Position numbers and translations under genes: made by a program
Assembly: GCA_023426505.1 (NCBI GenBank)
Contig: JAFAAP010000305.1
Location: forward strand, 1-46,515
Reading direction: 5' to 3'
From: Pseudomonadota bacterium
GTDB taxonomy: Bacteria > Pseudomonadota > Alphaproteobacteria > Rhizobiales > Beijerinckiaceae
DNA: 46,515 nt
Part shown: piece after piece, positions 32,220-40,197 of the stretch
How the letters are laid out: every line of letters begins with the position of its first letter
How positions within the stretch are numbered: position 1 is the stretch's first letter
The notes under the pieces: generated by a model
The model's database searches: none
What the model saw: the letters and a program-made list of their open reading frames with translations, nothing else
What the model was told of the DNA's origin: nothing

Positions 32220-33248
32220 CTAGCTCGCGCTCGCCGAGGCCCACAGCCCGAACAGCAGGCTGAGGCCCAGCACGAGCACGAAGGCGGCGGCCAGGAGCTC
32301 GATCCCTGCAACGGCCACGGCTCCCGAGAGGCCGCGGCCTCCGGCCATCCGCAGCGCCGCTGCCTTGGCGAAGACCGCCAGGGCCGCGATCGCCCCCGTG
32401 GTCAGGGCGGTGCCGAGCGCCATGGCGAAGGTCGCGGCGATTCCCGCAGCGAACAGACCCTGCGAGAGCGCGAAGACCAGCACCACGAGCGCGCCGGCGC
32501 AGGGGCGGATGCCCGCCGCGAGCGCCACGCCCGCCATGTCCCGCCAGCGGGTCAGGCGACGCAGCTCCTCGGGCGGCGGCATGTGCACATGGTCGCAATC
32601 GTCGGCCTGCGGGCCGGCCAGCGGATTGTTCGACAAAGCCACGAGGCCCGTCACCTTGCCGGCCTTGCGCCAGGTGATCACGGCGCCCAGGAGCGCCACG
32701 GCCGCGAAGCTCATCAGCTCCACCCCCTTCGTCACCTGGTTCATGGTGGCGGCGGTGGAGCGGAACACGACGGCGATGATGCTCACGAGCAGGATGGCGA
32801 CCAGCGCCTGGACGAGGGCCGCCGCAAGGCTCAGGCCGAACCCTTTGGCGAGCGCCCGCTCGTCGGCCACCAGATAGGCTGCGATGACGCCCTTGCCGTG
32901 GCCGGGGCCGGCGGCGTGGAAAACCCCATAGGCGAAGCCGATCAGGAGCAACGGCCAGATCGCCGAGCCTTCGCTTTTCAAGGAGCCCACCGCCTGCTGC
33001 AGGCTGCGGTAGAAGCCGCTCTGGACCTCGAGGATATAGGCCCCGATGCTGCCGGACGGCGCGGCCTCGCGCAGGCCCATGCCGAAGGGGTTGCGCACTG
33101 GTGGGGCGGCCGCCGGCGCGAGCCACCAGGCGAGAAGGGCGACCACGCCCGCGACCACCGCGACGGCCGCACCCGCGAGTGCGAGGCGGGACCAGAAGCG
33201 AGGCTTGCCGCCCGCCGGAAGACTGAGAGGTTCGGCCGTTACGGACAT
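32220..33248 (-). CDS. NicO/RcnA-type metal permease, ZevB-like
   Basis: 342-aa inner-membrane protein of the NiCoT/NicO group. It has about six spans after an N-terminal span (LALAGAAVAVVAGVVALLA), the signature HAAGPGHGKGVIAAYLV and the late GIRPCAGALVV. A cytoplasmic loop is rich in Asp, Cys and His (QADDCDHVHMPPPEE), suitable for metal. With the DUF1007 protein it matches the ZevA/ZevB pair of Haemophilus, described as zinc uptake; nickel or cobalt transport is the alternative. The start is ATG 33248, which overlaps the upstream gene's end by 10 nt. It converges on the gamma-glutamyltransferase gene. Confidence 0.82.
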   Translation of the reverse strand: MSVTAEPLSLPAGGKPRFWSRLALAGAAVAVVAGVVALLAWWLAPAAAPPVRNPFGMGLREAAPSGSIGAYILEVQSGFYRSLQQAVGSLKSEGSAIWPLLLIGFAYGVFHAAGPGHGKGVIAAYLVADERALAKGFGLSLAAALVQALVAILLVSIIAVVFRSTAATMNQVTKGVELMSFAAVALLGAVITWRKAGKVTGLVALSNNPLAGPQADDCDHVHMPPPEELRRLTRWRDMAGVALAAGIRPCAGALVVLVFALSQGLFAAGIAATFAMALGTALTTGAIAALAVFAKAAALRMAGGRGLSGAVAVAGIELLAAAFVLVLGLSLLFGLWASASAS

Positions 33249-33886
33249 GCCACGATGGCCCTGTTGGCGAACTGGACGCCGAAGCTCGAGGCGGCGGTGA
33301 GGGTCTCGAAGAAGGCCTCCGTCAGGTTCTGCTGCTGGGCGGCCTCGGCCGCCTTGGCCCGGGTGATGTTCGTGGCGCAGCCCTGCGGGGCGCTCGTGAG
33401 CGTCACCGCATCGTTGCCCTCGGCCAGCGAGAACGCCACGAAGAAGGTCGGGTCGTAGATCTCCAGCGCCGCAGTCTTGGCCGATGCAGGCGCCCTCAAG
33501 GGCAGGAAGTAGCTCAAGGTCACGACCTCGTCGGCATGGGCCATCGCGTAGTCGCGCGGCGCGCCGAAATCCTGCTTCTTGCCGTTGGCCTTCAGCACGG
33601 TGAAATAATCGAATTCGACCAGCGATTCGGTGTTTTCCTTGGCAAGGTCCTTCAGTTCGTCGGACGCCAGCTTGCCGTCGCCGTTCTTGTCGAGGCCCTG
33701 CGTGATATAGGCCGAATAGGCCTTGTCGAAGGTCCAGGCATGACGGACGCCGGCGACCTTCCCGTCCGGGTCGTAGACGAGTTCGGCCTTGGCGGTCACC
33801 CAAACGTGAGGATGGGCGAGGGCGGGAGTGGCCCATGCTCCGATCAGGGCGACCAGAAGCGAAAGGGGCCTGAGGCGGTGTGTCAT
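33239..33886 (-). CDS. DUF1007 periplasmic metal-binding protein, ZevA-like
   Basis: 215-aa secreted protein. The signal peptide is about 1-24 (LLVALIGAWATPALA before HPHVWV), and the mature N-terminal His-Pro-His is a probable metal site. An EF-hand-like loop is present (DKNGDGKLASDEL), as in other DUF1007 proteins. Two cysteines (QGCATN and IVACP) could form a disulfide. It probably passes zinc (or nickel) to the overlapping permease gene product. The start is ATG 33886, consistent with the signal peptide; the longer in-frame form to 33964 is not. Confidence 0.85.
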   Translation of the reverse strand: MTHRLRPLSLLVALIGAWATPALAHPHVWVTAKAELVYDPDGKVAGVRHAWTFDKAYSAYITQGLDKNGDGKLASDELKDLAKENTESLVEFDYFTVLKANGKKQDFGAPRDYAMAHADEVVTLSYFLPLRAPASAKTAALEIYDPTFFVAFSLAEGNDAVTLTSAPQGCATNITRAKAAEAAQQQNLTEAFFETLTAASSFGVQFANRAIVACP

Positions 33887-34002
33887 CTGCTCAACCTGCT
33901 TGCGACGCGGGAGGCCGCGAACCGGCCAATGGCGACTTTGACGCATCATGGTTAATGGAGGCAAAACGGTGGCGGCGTCGATTGACGTCCACGGTCATAT
34001 AT

Positions 34003-34017
34003 GTCAGCATTGCTGAC
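34003..34017. promoter_or_regulatory. Inverted repeat in the iorAB/zevA divergent region
   Basis: GTCAGC-ATT-GCTGAC is a perfect 6-bp inverted repeat 68 nt before the oxidoreductase ATG. TTGACG lies at 33982-33987, and CATATATG (33996-34003) overlaps its left end. These look like an operator within a divergent promoter region for the zinc pair and the oxidoreductase; which regulator binds is unknown. Confidence 0.35.
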
Positions 34018-34084
34018 TTAAATCAGACAAAAAGAAGACCGGAAAACCGGCAGCGGAGCACGGGCTCCAAGGAGGATACGGACA

Positions 34085-37000
34085 ATGGCCAGCAGCCCTG
34101 TGGCGCTCCGTGACGTTACGCTCGACGACAAGTTCGACCTCACCAAGGACCGGGTCTTCATCACCGGCACGCAAGCGGTCATCCGCATGCTGCTGATGCA
34201 GCGCGAGCGGGACCGCCTCGCCGGCCTCAACACGGCAGGTTTCGTCTCGGGCTATCGCGGCTCGCCTCTGGGCGGCCTCGACCAGAACCTCTGGCGCGCC
34301 AGGAAGTGGCTTGAGGCCGCCAACGTGGTCTTCCAGCCCGGCCTCAACGAGGAGCTTGCCGCGACCGCTGTCTGGGGCTCGCAGCAGGCGGAGATCCGCG
34401 GCGACGGCAAGTATGACGGCGTCTTCGGCATGTGGTACGGCAAGGGACCCGGCGTCGACCGCTCCGGCGACGTCTTCCGCCACGCCAATATGGCCGGCTC
34501 CTCGAAGCATGGCGGTGTCCTGGCCCTCATGGGCGACGACCACACGGCGGAATCCTCGACGGTCGCGCACCAGTCGGAATTCCACTTCGTCGACGTGATG
34601 GCCCCGATCCTGAACCCGGCGGGCGTTCAGGAGATCCTCGATTACGGCCTCTACGGCTACGCCATGAGCCGCTTCTGCGGCACCTGGGTGGCGTTCAAGT
34701 GCGTGAAGGAGAACATCGAGTCGACCGCCTGCGTCGACGGCTCCCTCGACCGGGTGAAAATCGTCATGCCTGACGATTTTCTGATGCCGCCCGGCGGCCT
34801 CAACATCCGGGCGCGCGACGGCGTGCTCGACCAGGAGGCGCGGCTCCAGGACTTCAAGCGCGACGCCATGCTGGCGTTCGTGCGCGCCAACAACCTCAAC
34901 CGCATCGTGCTGTCGGGCGGGCGCAATCCGAAGATCGGCATCATCACGGTCGGGAAGTCGTATCTCGACGTGCGCCAGGCGCTGGACGAGCTCGGCCTCG
35001 ACGAGGTCAAGGCGAACGACATGGGGCTTCGCCTCTACAAGGTCGCTTGCCCGTGGCCGCTGTCGCAGCGCGAACTCGTCGACTTCGCCAGGGGGCTCGA
35101 CCTCGTGATCGTGGTCGAGGAGAAGCGCTCCCTGATCGAGGTGCAGCTGCGCGAGGAGCTCTACGGCACCGCCAACCAGCCGCTCTGCATCGGCAAGAAG
35201 GACGAGACAGGCAACTGGCTCTTCCCCGTGAAGGGCGCGCTCGATCCCAACGACATCGCCATCGCCATCGGCGAGCGGCTGCTCAGGTATCACAACAACG
35301 ACGATCTGCGCGGCCGCCTGGCGCGACTGCGCCAGGCCCAGGAGGTGCTGGCGCTCACCAGCGACGTCGCGACCCGCGTGCCGCATTTCTGCTCCGGCTG
35401 CCCGCACAACAGCTCCACCAAGGTACCCGAGGGCATGCGCGCCTATGCGGGCATCGGCTGCCACTACATGGTGCAGTGGATGGACCGCGCCACCGACGGC
35501 TTCACCCAGATGGGCGGCGAGGGCGCGAACTGGATCGGCGAGGCGCCGTTCTCCAATCGCGGCCACGTGTTCCAGAACCTCGGCGACGGCACCTACAACC
35601 ATTCGGGCGTGCTGGCCCTGCGCTGGTCCGTCGATACCAAGACCAACGTCACTTACAAGATCCTCTACAACGACGCCGTCGCCATGACGGGCGGCCAGAA
35701 GCACGAGGGCGGGCTCACGGTCGACATGATCGCCCGTCAGGTGCGCGCCGAGGGCGTCGAGCGCATCGCGCTCGTGACCGACGAGCCGCACAAGTACCCG
35801 AAGTCGATCCAGTGGCCGTCCGGCATGACGATCCACCACCGGGACGAGCTCGACGCCGTGCAGCGCGAGCTTGCCGGCGTTCCGGGCGTCACGGTCATGA
35901 TCTACGACCAGACCTGCGCGTCCGAGAAGCGCCGGCGCCGCAAGCGCGGCGAGTTCCCGGATCCGGACAAGCGCGTCATCATCAACGATCTCGTGTGCGA
36001 GGCCTGCGGCGACTGCTCGGTGCAGTCGAACTGCGTCGCTGTGCAGCCGGTCGAGACCGAGTTCGGCCGCAAGCGCCAGATCGACCAGTCGAACTGCAAC
36101 AAGGACTTCTCCTGCGTGAAAGGCTTCTGCCCGTCCTTCGTGACGGTGCACGGCGCCAAGATCAAAAAGGCCGCGCCGGACACGGCCGCCATGGACGGCG
36201 CTACGTTCCGGCCGCTGTCCGATCCGGTGATCCCGGCGATCGACCGCACGTTCAACGTGATCGTGACGGGCGTCGGCGGCACGGGCGTCGTCACCATCGG
36301 GGCGATCCTCGGCATGGCGGCGCATCTCGAGGGCAAGGGCCTCGGCATGATCGACATGGCCGGCTTGGCCCAGAAGGGCGGTGCGGTCTACAGCCATGTG
36401 CGCCTCGCCAATTCCCAGGACGATATCCACGCGATCCGCGTCACGGCGGAGGCGGCCCACCTCGTGCTCGGCTGCGACCTCGTGGTGACCGGCACCAAGA
36501 AGGTGCTGGCCTCCGTCAAGAAAGGGCAGACCGCGCTCGTGGTGAACACCGCCGAGGTGATGCCCGGCGAGTTCACCCGCAACGCTGATTTCTCGCTGCC
36601 GACCGAGCGCCTGAAGCGCGCGATCGCGTCCGCGGCCGGCGAGGGCGCCGCCTTCGTGGATGCCACGAAGATCGCCACCACGCTCCTCGGCAATGCCATC
36701 GCGGCCAACATGTTCACGCTCGGCTACGCCTACCAGATCGGCCGCGTGCCGCTGACCGCCGCCGCCATCGAGAAGGCCATCGAGCTCAACGGCGAGGCCG
36801 TGAAGATGAACCTCGCGGCCTTCACCTGGGGCCGCCGCGCGGCAGCGGAGCCCGAGGTGATGGCGAAGCTGATCGCCGAGCTGAAATCCCCCGGCGACGA
36901 GTTCAAGCTCTCCGAGAGCCTCGACGAGGTGATCGACAGGCGCGCCGCCTTCCTCACGAGCTATCAGAGCGCGCGCTATGCCAAGCGCTTCCGCACTCTC

Positions 37001-37582
37001 GTGGAGCGGGTGCGGGCCGTCGAGGCCAAGACCGCTTCGGGCGCAACGGCGCTCACCGACGCGGTCGCGCGCTCGCTGTTCAAGCTGATGGCCTACAAGG
37101 ATGAGTACGAGGTGGCGCGGCTCTATACCGACGGCCATTTCGAGCGTCAGGTCGCGTCGGCGTTCGAGGGCGAGAACCTCACTTACGAGTTCCACATGGC
37201 GCCGCCCGTCCTGGCCCGGAAGGATCCGGTCACAGGCCTTCCGAAGAAGATGAGCTTCGGCCCCTGGATGCTGAAGGCCATGCGGGTGCTCGCGCCTCTG
37301 AAAGTGCTGCGCGGCACGCCGCTCGACCTGTTCGGCTACACCCACGAGCGCCGCACCGAGCGTCAGCTCATCAGGGACTACGAGGCGCTGGTCCGGGAAA
37401 TCCTGGACAAGCTGACGCCGGACAACCACGCGACGGCTGTCGGCCTTGCGGTTATCCCGCAGAAGATCCGGGGCTTCGGCCACGTCAAGGAGCGCAACCT
37501 CAAGGCCGCGAAGGCGGAGGAGGCGGAACTGCTCGCCCGTTTCCGCGCCCCGGCGCAGCCGCTGCCGATGGCGGCGGAGTGA
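34085..37582 (+). CDS. Indolepyruvate ferredoxin oxidoreductase, fused single chain
   Basis: 1165-aa TPP- and Fe-S-dependent enzyme that oxidises aryl pyruvates (from aromatic amino acids) to aryl-acetyl-CoA, passing electrons to ferredoxin. Order: an N-terminal pyruvate-binding domain (GYRGSPLGGLDQN near residue 60), a TPP domain containing CSGCPHNSSTK near residue 437, an Fe-S region CEACGDCSVQSNC near 640 with CNKDFSCVKGFC following, then the gamma domain (GVGGTGVVTIGAILG near 726). It fuses the alpha and beta subunits of archaeal-type enzymes, as in many Proteobacteria. The start is ATG 34085 with AAGGAGG at an ideal distance. No aromatic pathway neighbour is in the window. Confidence 0.93.
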   Translation: MASSPVALRDVTLDDKFDLTKDRVFITGTQAVIRMLLMQRERDRLAGLNTAGFVSGYRGSPLGGLDQNLWRARKWLEAANVVFQPGLNEELAATAVWGSQQAEIRGDGKYDGVFGMWYGKGPGVDRSGDVFRHANMAGSSKHGGVLALMGDDHTAESSTVAHQSEFHFVDVMAPILNPAGVQEILDYGLYGYAMSRFCGTWVAFKCVKENIESTACVDGSLDRVKIVMPDDFLMPPGGLNIRARDGVLDQEARLQDFKRDAMLAFVRANNLNRIVLSGGRNPKIGIITVGKSYLDVRQALDELGLDEVKANDMGLRLYKVACPWPLSQRELVDFARGLDLVIVVEEKRSLIEVQLREELYGTANQPLCIGKKDETGNWLFPVKGALDPNDIAIAIGERLLRYHNNDDLRGRLARLRQAQEVLALTSDVATRVPHFCSGCPHNSSTKVPEGMRAYAGIGCHYMVQWMDRATDGFTQMGGEGANWIGEAPFSNRGHVFQNLGDGTYNHSGVLALRWSVDTKTNVTYKILYNDAVAMTGGQKHEGGLTVDMIARQVRAEGVERIALVTDEPHKYPKSIQWPSGMTIHHRDELDAVQRELAGVPGVTVMIYDQTCASEKRRRRKRGEFPDPDKRVIINDLVCEACGDCSVQSNCVAVQPVETEFGRKRQIDQSNCNKDFSCVKGFCPSFVTVHGAKIKKAAPDTAAMDGATFRPLSDPVIPAIDRTFNVIVTGVGGTGVVTIGAILGMAAHLEGKGLGMIDMAGLAQKGGAVYSHVRLANSQDDIHAIRVTAEAAHLVLGCDLVVTGTKKVLASVKKGQTALVVNTAEVMPGEFTRNADFSLPTERLKRAIASAAGEGAAFVDATKIATTLLGNAIAANMFTLGYAYQIGRVPLTAAAIEKAIELNGEAVKMNLAAFTWGRRAAAEPEVMAKLIAELKSPGDEFKLSESLDEVIDRRAAFLTSYQSARYAKRFRTLVERVRAVEAKTASGATALTDAVARSLFKLMAYKDEYEVARLYTDGHFERQVASAFEGENLTYEFHMAPPVLARKDPVTGLPKKMSFGPWMLKAMRVLAPLKVLRGTPLDLFGYTHERRTERQLIRDYEALVREILDKLTPDNHATAVGLAVIPQKIRGFGHVKERNLKAAKAEEAELLARFRAPAQPLPMAAE

Positions 37583-37591
37583 CGGGCCGCG

Positions 37592-38296
37592 CTAGTCCAA
37601 CCGCCAGTCGATCGGCTCCAGCCCCTTCTCCTTCAGCCACGCATTGGCGCGGCTGAAGGGGCGCGTCCCTCGAAAATCGCGCAGGCGGTTGAGCGGGGAG
37701 GGGTGGCCGGCTTCGATGACGAGGTGCTTCGCCCGGTCCACCTGGACCGCGTGCTTGCGCGCCGATCCGCCCCAGAGCAGGAACACGACGGCGGGCTGGT
37801 GTTCCGAGACTGCCGCGACGGCCTCGTCCACGAGTTCCGCCCAGCCGAACTTCAAATGCGCTCCTGCCTTGCCGGCCTCCACTGTCAGGGCCGTGTTGAG
37901 CAGCAGCACGCCCTGTTTCGCCCAATGCGAGAGATCCCCGGTCTTCGGCATGGGCTGGCCCAGATCCTCGGCCATCTCGGCCAGGATCGTCCGCAGGGAC
38001 GCCGGCAGGCGCCGCGATCCGCGATACGAGAAGGCGAGCCCATGGGCGTCGCCCGGGGTCGGGTAGGGGTCCTGCCCGAGGATCACCACCTTCACCCGGT
38101 CGAGCGGCGTCAGCACGAGGCTGGTGAAAACCAGATCCGGCGGCGGCAGAATCTGCGCTCCCTCGGCGATGACCGTATCGACGCGCTCGGCGACCCGGTC
38201 GGCGGCGCCTCCCGTGAAGAACGGAAGCGTGCGCCAGGCTGCGGCGCCGGGGTCGGCGCGAAAGCCCGCAAGCGCCTGGGTGACGGGACCTGTCAT
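37592..38296 (-). CDS. ung: Uracil-DNA glycosylase, family 1
   Basis: 234-aa base-excision repair enzyme that removes uracil from DNA. Motif 1 is GQDPYPTPGDAHG, with the catalytic Asp D76. LLLNTALT carries the uracil-contacting N134, and HPSPLN has the catalytic His H198. In E. coli the residue after DPY is His, here Pro, a variant seen in some relatives. The ATG at 38296 is supported by its place just before MTGPV; the ribosome site is weak. It converges on the oxidoreductase gene, with 9 nt between stops. Confidence 0.92.
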   Translation of the reverse strand: MTGPVTQALAGFRADPGAAAWRTLPFFTGGAADRVAERVDTVIAEGAQILPPPDLVFTSLVLTPLDRVKVVILGQDPYPTPGDAHGLAFSYRGSRRLPASLRTILAEMAEDLGQPMPKTGDLSHWAKQGVLLLNTALTVEAGKAGAHLKFGWAELVDEAVAAVSEHQPAVVFLLWGGSARKHAVQVDRAKHLVIEAGHPSPLNRLRDFRGTRPFSRANAWLKEKGLEPIDWRLD

Positions 38297-38524
38297 CGAT
38301 CTGGAGCCTTTCGTGAAGAAGGGTTCGGCGCCGGCTGATGGAAAGCTTTCCGGAAGAAAACAATCTTCTTGCAGGCTTTGGCCCAGGTGACGAAAAACCG
38401 TGCAGAATTGCCCGGGTTCCCGTTGCGGGAGAGCGTCGACAGCATGTTACTTCTGTGACACGTTGCTGGTCTAGGTTCACCCTTGCCATCCGTGGACCGC
38501 ACCTTACGCAAGGATTATCTGACT

Positions 38525-40033
38525 ATGCTGCAAAGCCGTTCCGTCGCAGCCTTTCGCGCCGGCCTCCTGGGCCTCTCCCTCCTGGTCTCGGGTTCGGTTC
38601 TCGCTCAGGAAGCCGTGACCATCCGCTTCGTCCAGACCAACGACATCGATCGCATGAGCCCGGAGAAGGGGCGCGGCGGCTTCGCGCGGCTCGCGACAGT
38701 CGTGAAGGAGGAGCGCGCCAAGGGCAACGCGTTCTTCATCCACGCGGGCGATACCCTCTCGCCCTCGCTCCTGTCAGGCTTCGACAAGGGCGCCCACGTG
38801 ATCGACATCCTGAACCGGATGGGGGTCGACGCCATGGCTCCGGGCAATCACGAGTTCGATCTCGGGCCCGACGTCTTCCGGGCCCGCATGGCCGACGCCA
38901 AGTTCGACGTGCTGGCCACCAACATCGTCGACGGCAACGGCCTGCCGGCCAACACCAAGGCCGACAAGATCGTGGAGGTGCAGGGCATCAAGGTCGGCTT
39001 CTTCGGCCTCACCACGGAGGACACGCCGATCGCATCGAGCCCGGGCGACATCAAGTTCCGCTCGACCATCGACACGGGCCGCGCCAAGGCCAAGGAGCTG
39101 CGCGAGAAGGGCGCCGACATCGTGGTCGCCATCGCCCACACGCCGCTCGAGGTCGACATGATCCTCGCCCGTTCCGCCGGGGCGGACGTGATCATCGGCG
39201 GCCATGACGAGCACCTGCTCGCCTTCTATGACGGCAAGGTCACCCTGACGGAGTCGGAATCCCAGGGCAATTACGTGGTCGTGACCGAGCTCGCCGTCAC
39301 GAAGGCCACCAAGGACGGCAAGACCTCCGTCACCTGGTCCCCGAACTTCCGCATCGTCGACAGCGCGACCGTCAAGCCCGATCCGGAGATCGAAGCGGTC
39401 GTGAAGGGCTACGAGGACAAGCTCTCCAAGGAGCTCGACGTGGAGATCGGCCTGACCGAGACCCCTCTCGACAGCCGTCGGGCGACCGTGCGCGGCGGCG
39501 AGGCCGCCATGGGCAACCTCGTGGCCGACGCCATGAAGGCGGCGGTCGGCGCGGATGTGGCCATCACCAACGGCGGCGGTCTGCGTGCGGACAAGCAGTA
39601 TCAGGCCGGCCAGAAGCTGACCCGCCGCGACATCCTCTCGGAAATGCCGTTCGGCAACACCACGGTTCTCCTGGAGCTGACCGGCGACAAGCTGAAGGCG
39701 GCGCTGGAGAACGGCGTGAGCCAGGTGCGCGAGCTCGGCGGCCGCTTCCCGCAGGTGTCGGGCATGATGGTCGAGGTCGACCTCAAGGAGCCGGTCGGCA
39801 GCCGCGTGAAGTCCGTGAAGATCAATGGCGAGCCGCTGGATCCGGCCAAGACCTACAAGGTCGCCACGAACGACTTCATGGCCCGCGGCGGCGACGGCTA
39901 TCGCGCCTTCACGGACGGCAAGCAGCTCGTCGACGTGTCGGCCAGCCAGCTCATGGCCGGCCAGGTCATCGATTACGTCACGAAGGCCGGCAAGGTCGCT
40001 CCGAAGGTGGAAGGTCGCGTCGTTCTTCGCTAA
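38525..40033 (+). CDS. Secreted 5'-nucleotidase / metallophosphatase
   Basis: 502-aa periplasmic nucleotidase with a signal peptide of about 28 residues (LLGLSLLVSGSVLA before QEA). The N-terminal metallophosphoesterase domain has GDTLSPS (D76), GNHEFD (N108, H109), an IAHTPLE His and GGHDEH. The usual TNDxHG motif reads TNDIDRM here, so the first His is Asp (D42). The C-terminal 5'-nucleotidase domain has NGGGLRADKQY and GGDGYRAF. The likely role is salvage of phosphate and nucleosides. ATG 38525 is chosen for the signal peptide; an earlier in-frame start at 38483 is less likely. A strong terminator follows. Confidence 0.85.
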   Translation: MLQSRSVAAFRAGLLGLSLLVSGSVLAQEAVTIRFVQTNDIDRMSPEKGRGGFARLATVVKEERAKGNAFFIHAGDTLSPSLLSGFDKGAHVIDILNRMGVDAMAPGNHEFDLGPDVFRARMADAKFDVLATNIVDGNGLPANTKADKIVEVQGIKVGFFGLTTEDTPIASSPGDIKFRSTIDTGRAKAKELREKGADIVVAIAHTPLEVDMILARSAGADVIIGGHDEHLLAFYDGKVTLTESESQGNYVVVTELAVTKATKDGKTSVTWSPNFRIVDSATVKPDPEIEAVVKGYEDKLSKELDVEIGLTETPLDSRRATVRGGEAAMGNLVADAMKAAVGADVAITNGGGLRADKQYQAGQKLTRRDILSEMPFGNTTVLLELTGDKLKAALENGVSQVRELGGRFPQVSGMMVEVDLKEPVGSRVKSVKINGEPLDPAKTYKVATNDFMARGGDGYRAFTDGKQLVDVSASQLMAGQVIDYVTKAGKVAPKVEGRVVLR

Positions 40034-40055
40034 CCTAACGTCAAGACTGTCGGAG

Positions 40056-40085
40056 ACGCCGGGACCGATGAGGTCCCGGCGTTTT
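40056..40085 (+). terminator. Intrinsic terminator after 5'-nucleotidase
   Basis: ACGCCGGGACC (40056-40066) pairs with GGTCCCGGCGT (40072-40082) around GATGA, with TTTT at 40082-40085. The stem is perfect and the T-run is adequate. It begins 23 nt after the nucleotidase stop codon. Confidence 0.85.
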
Positions 40086-40197
40086 CGTTGGAACGCCGGA
40101 CCGACGTGACCATGGGGCGCATCGAAGTGGGACTTCCGTAAGGTTATGCCCGGACGTGCGGACAGAAAGGCGTTCTCCCGCTCCAAATTTAGAGTTC

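Noticed and set aside
34004..37483. 1159-codon frame antisense to the indolepyruvate oxidoreductase
   Set aside because: A long frame opposite a high-GC gene is expected from codon bias. Its Arg/Ala/His-rich translation has no domain, while the sense strand has every family motif.
38340..38351. Perfect palindrome GGAAAGCTTTCC before the nucleotidase gene
   Set aside because: Short, single copy, and consistent with chance; no other evidence for an operator.
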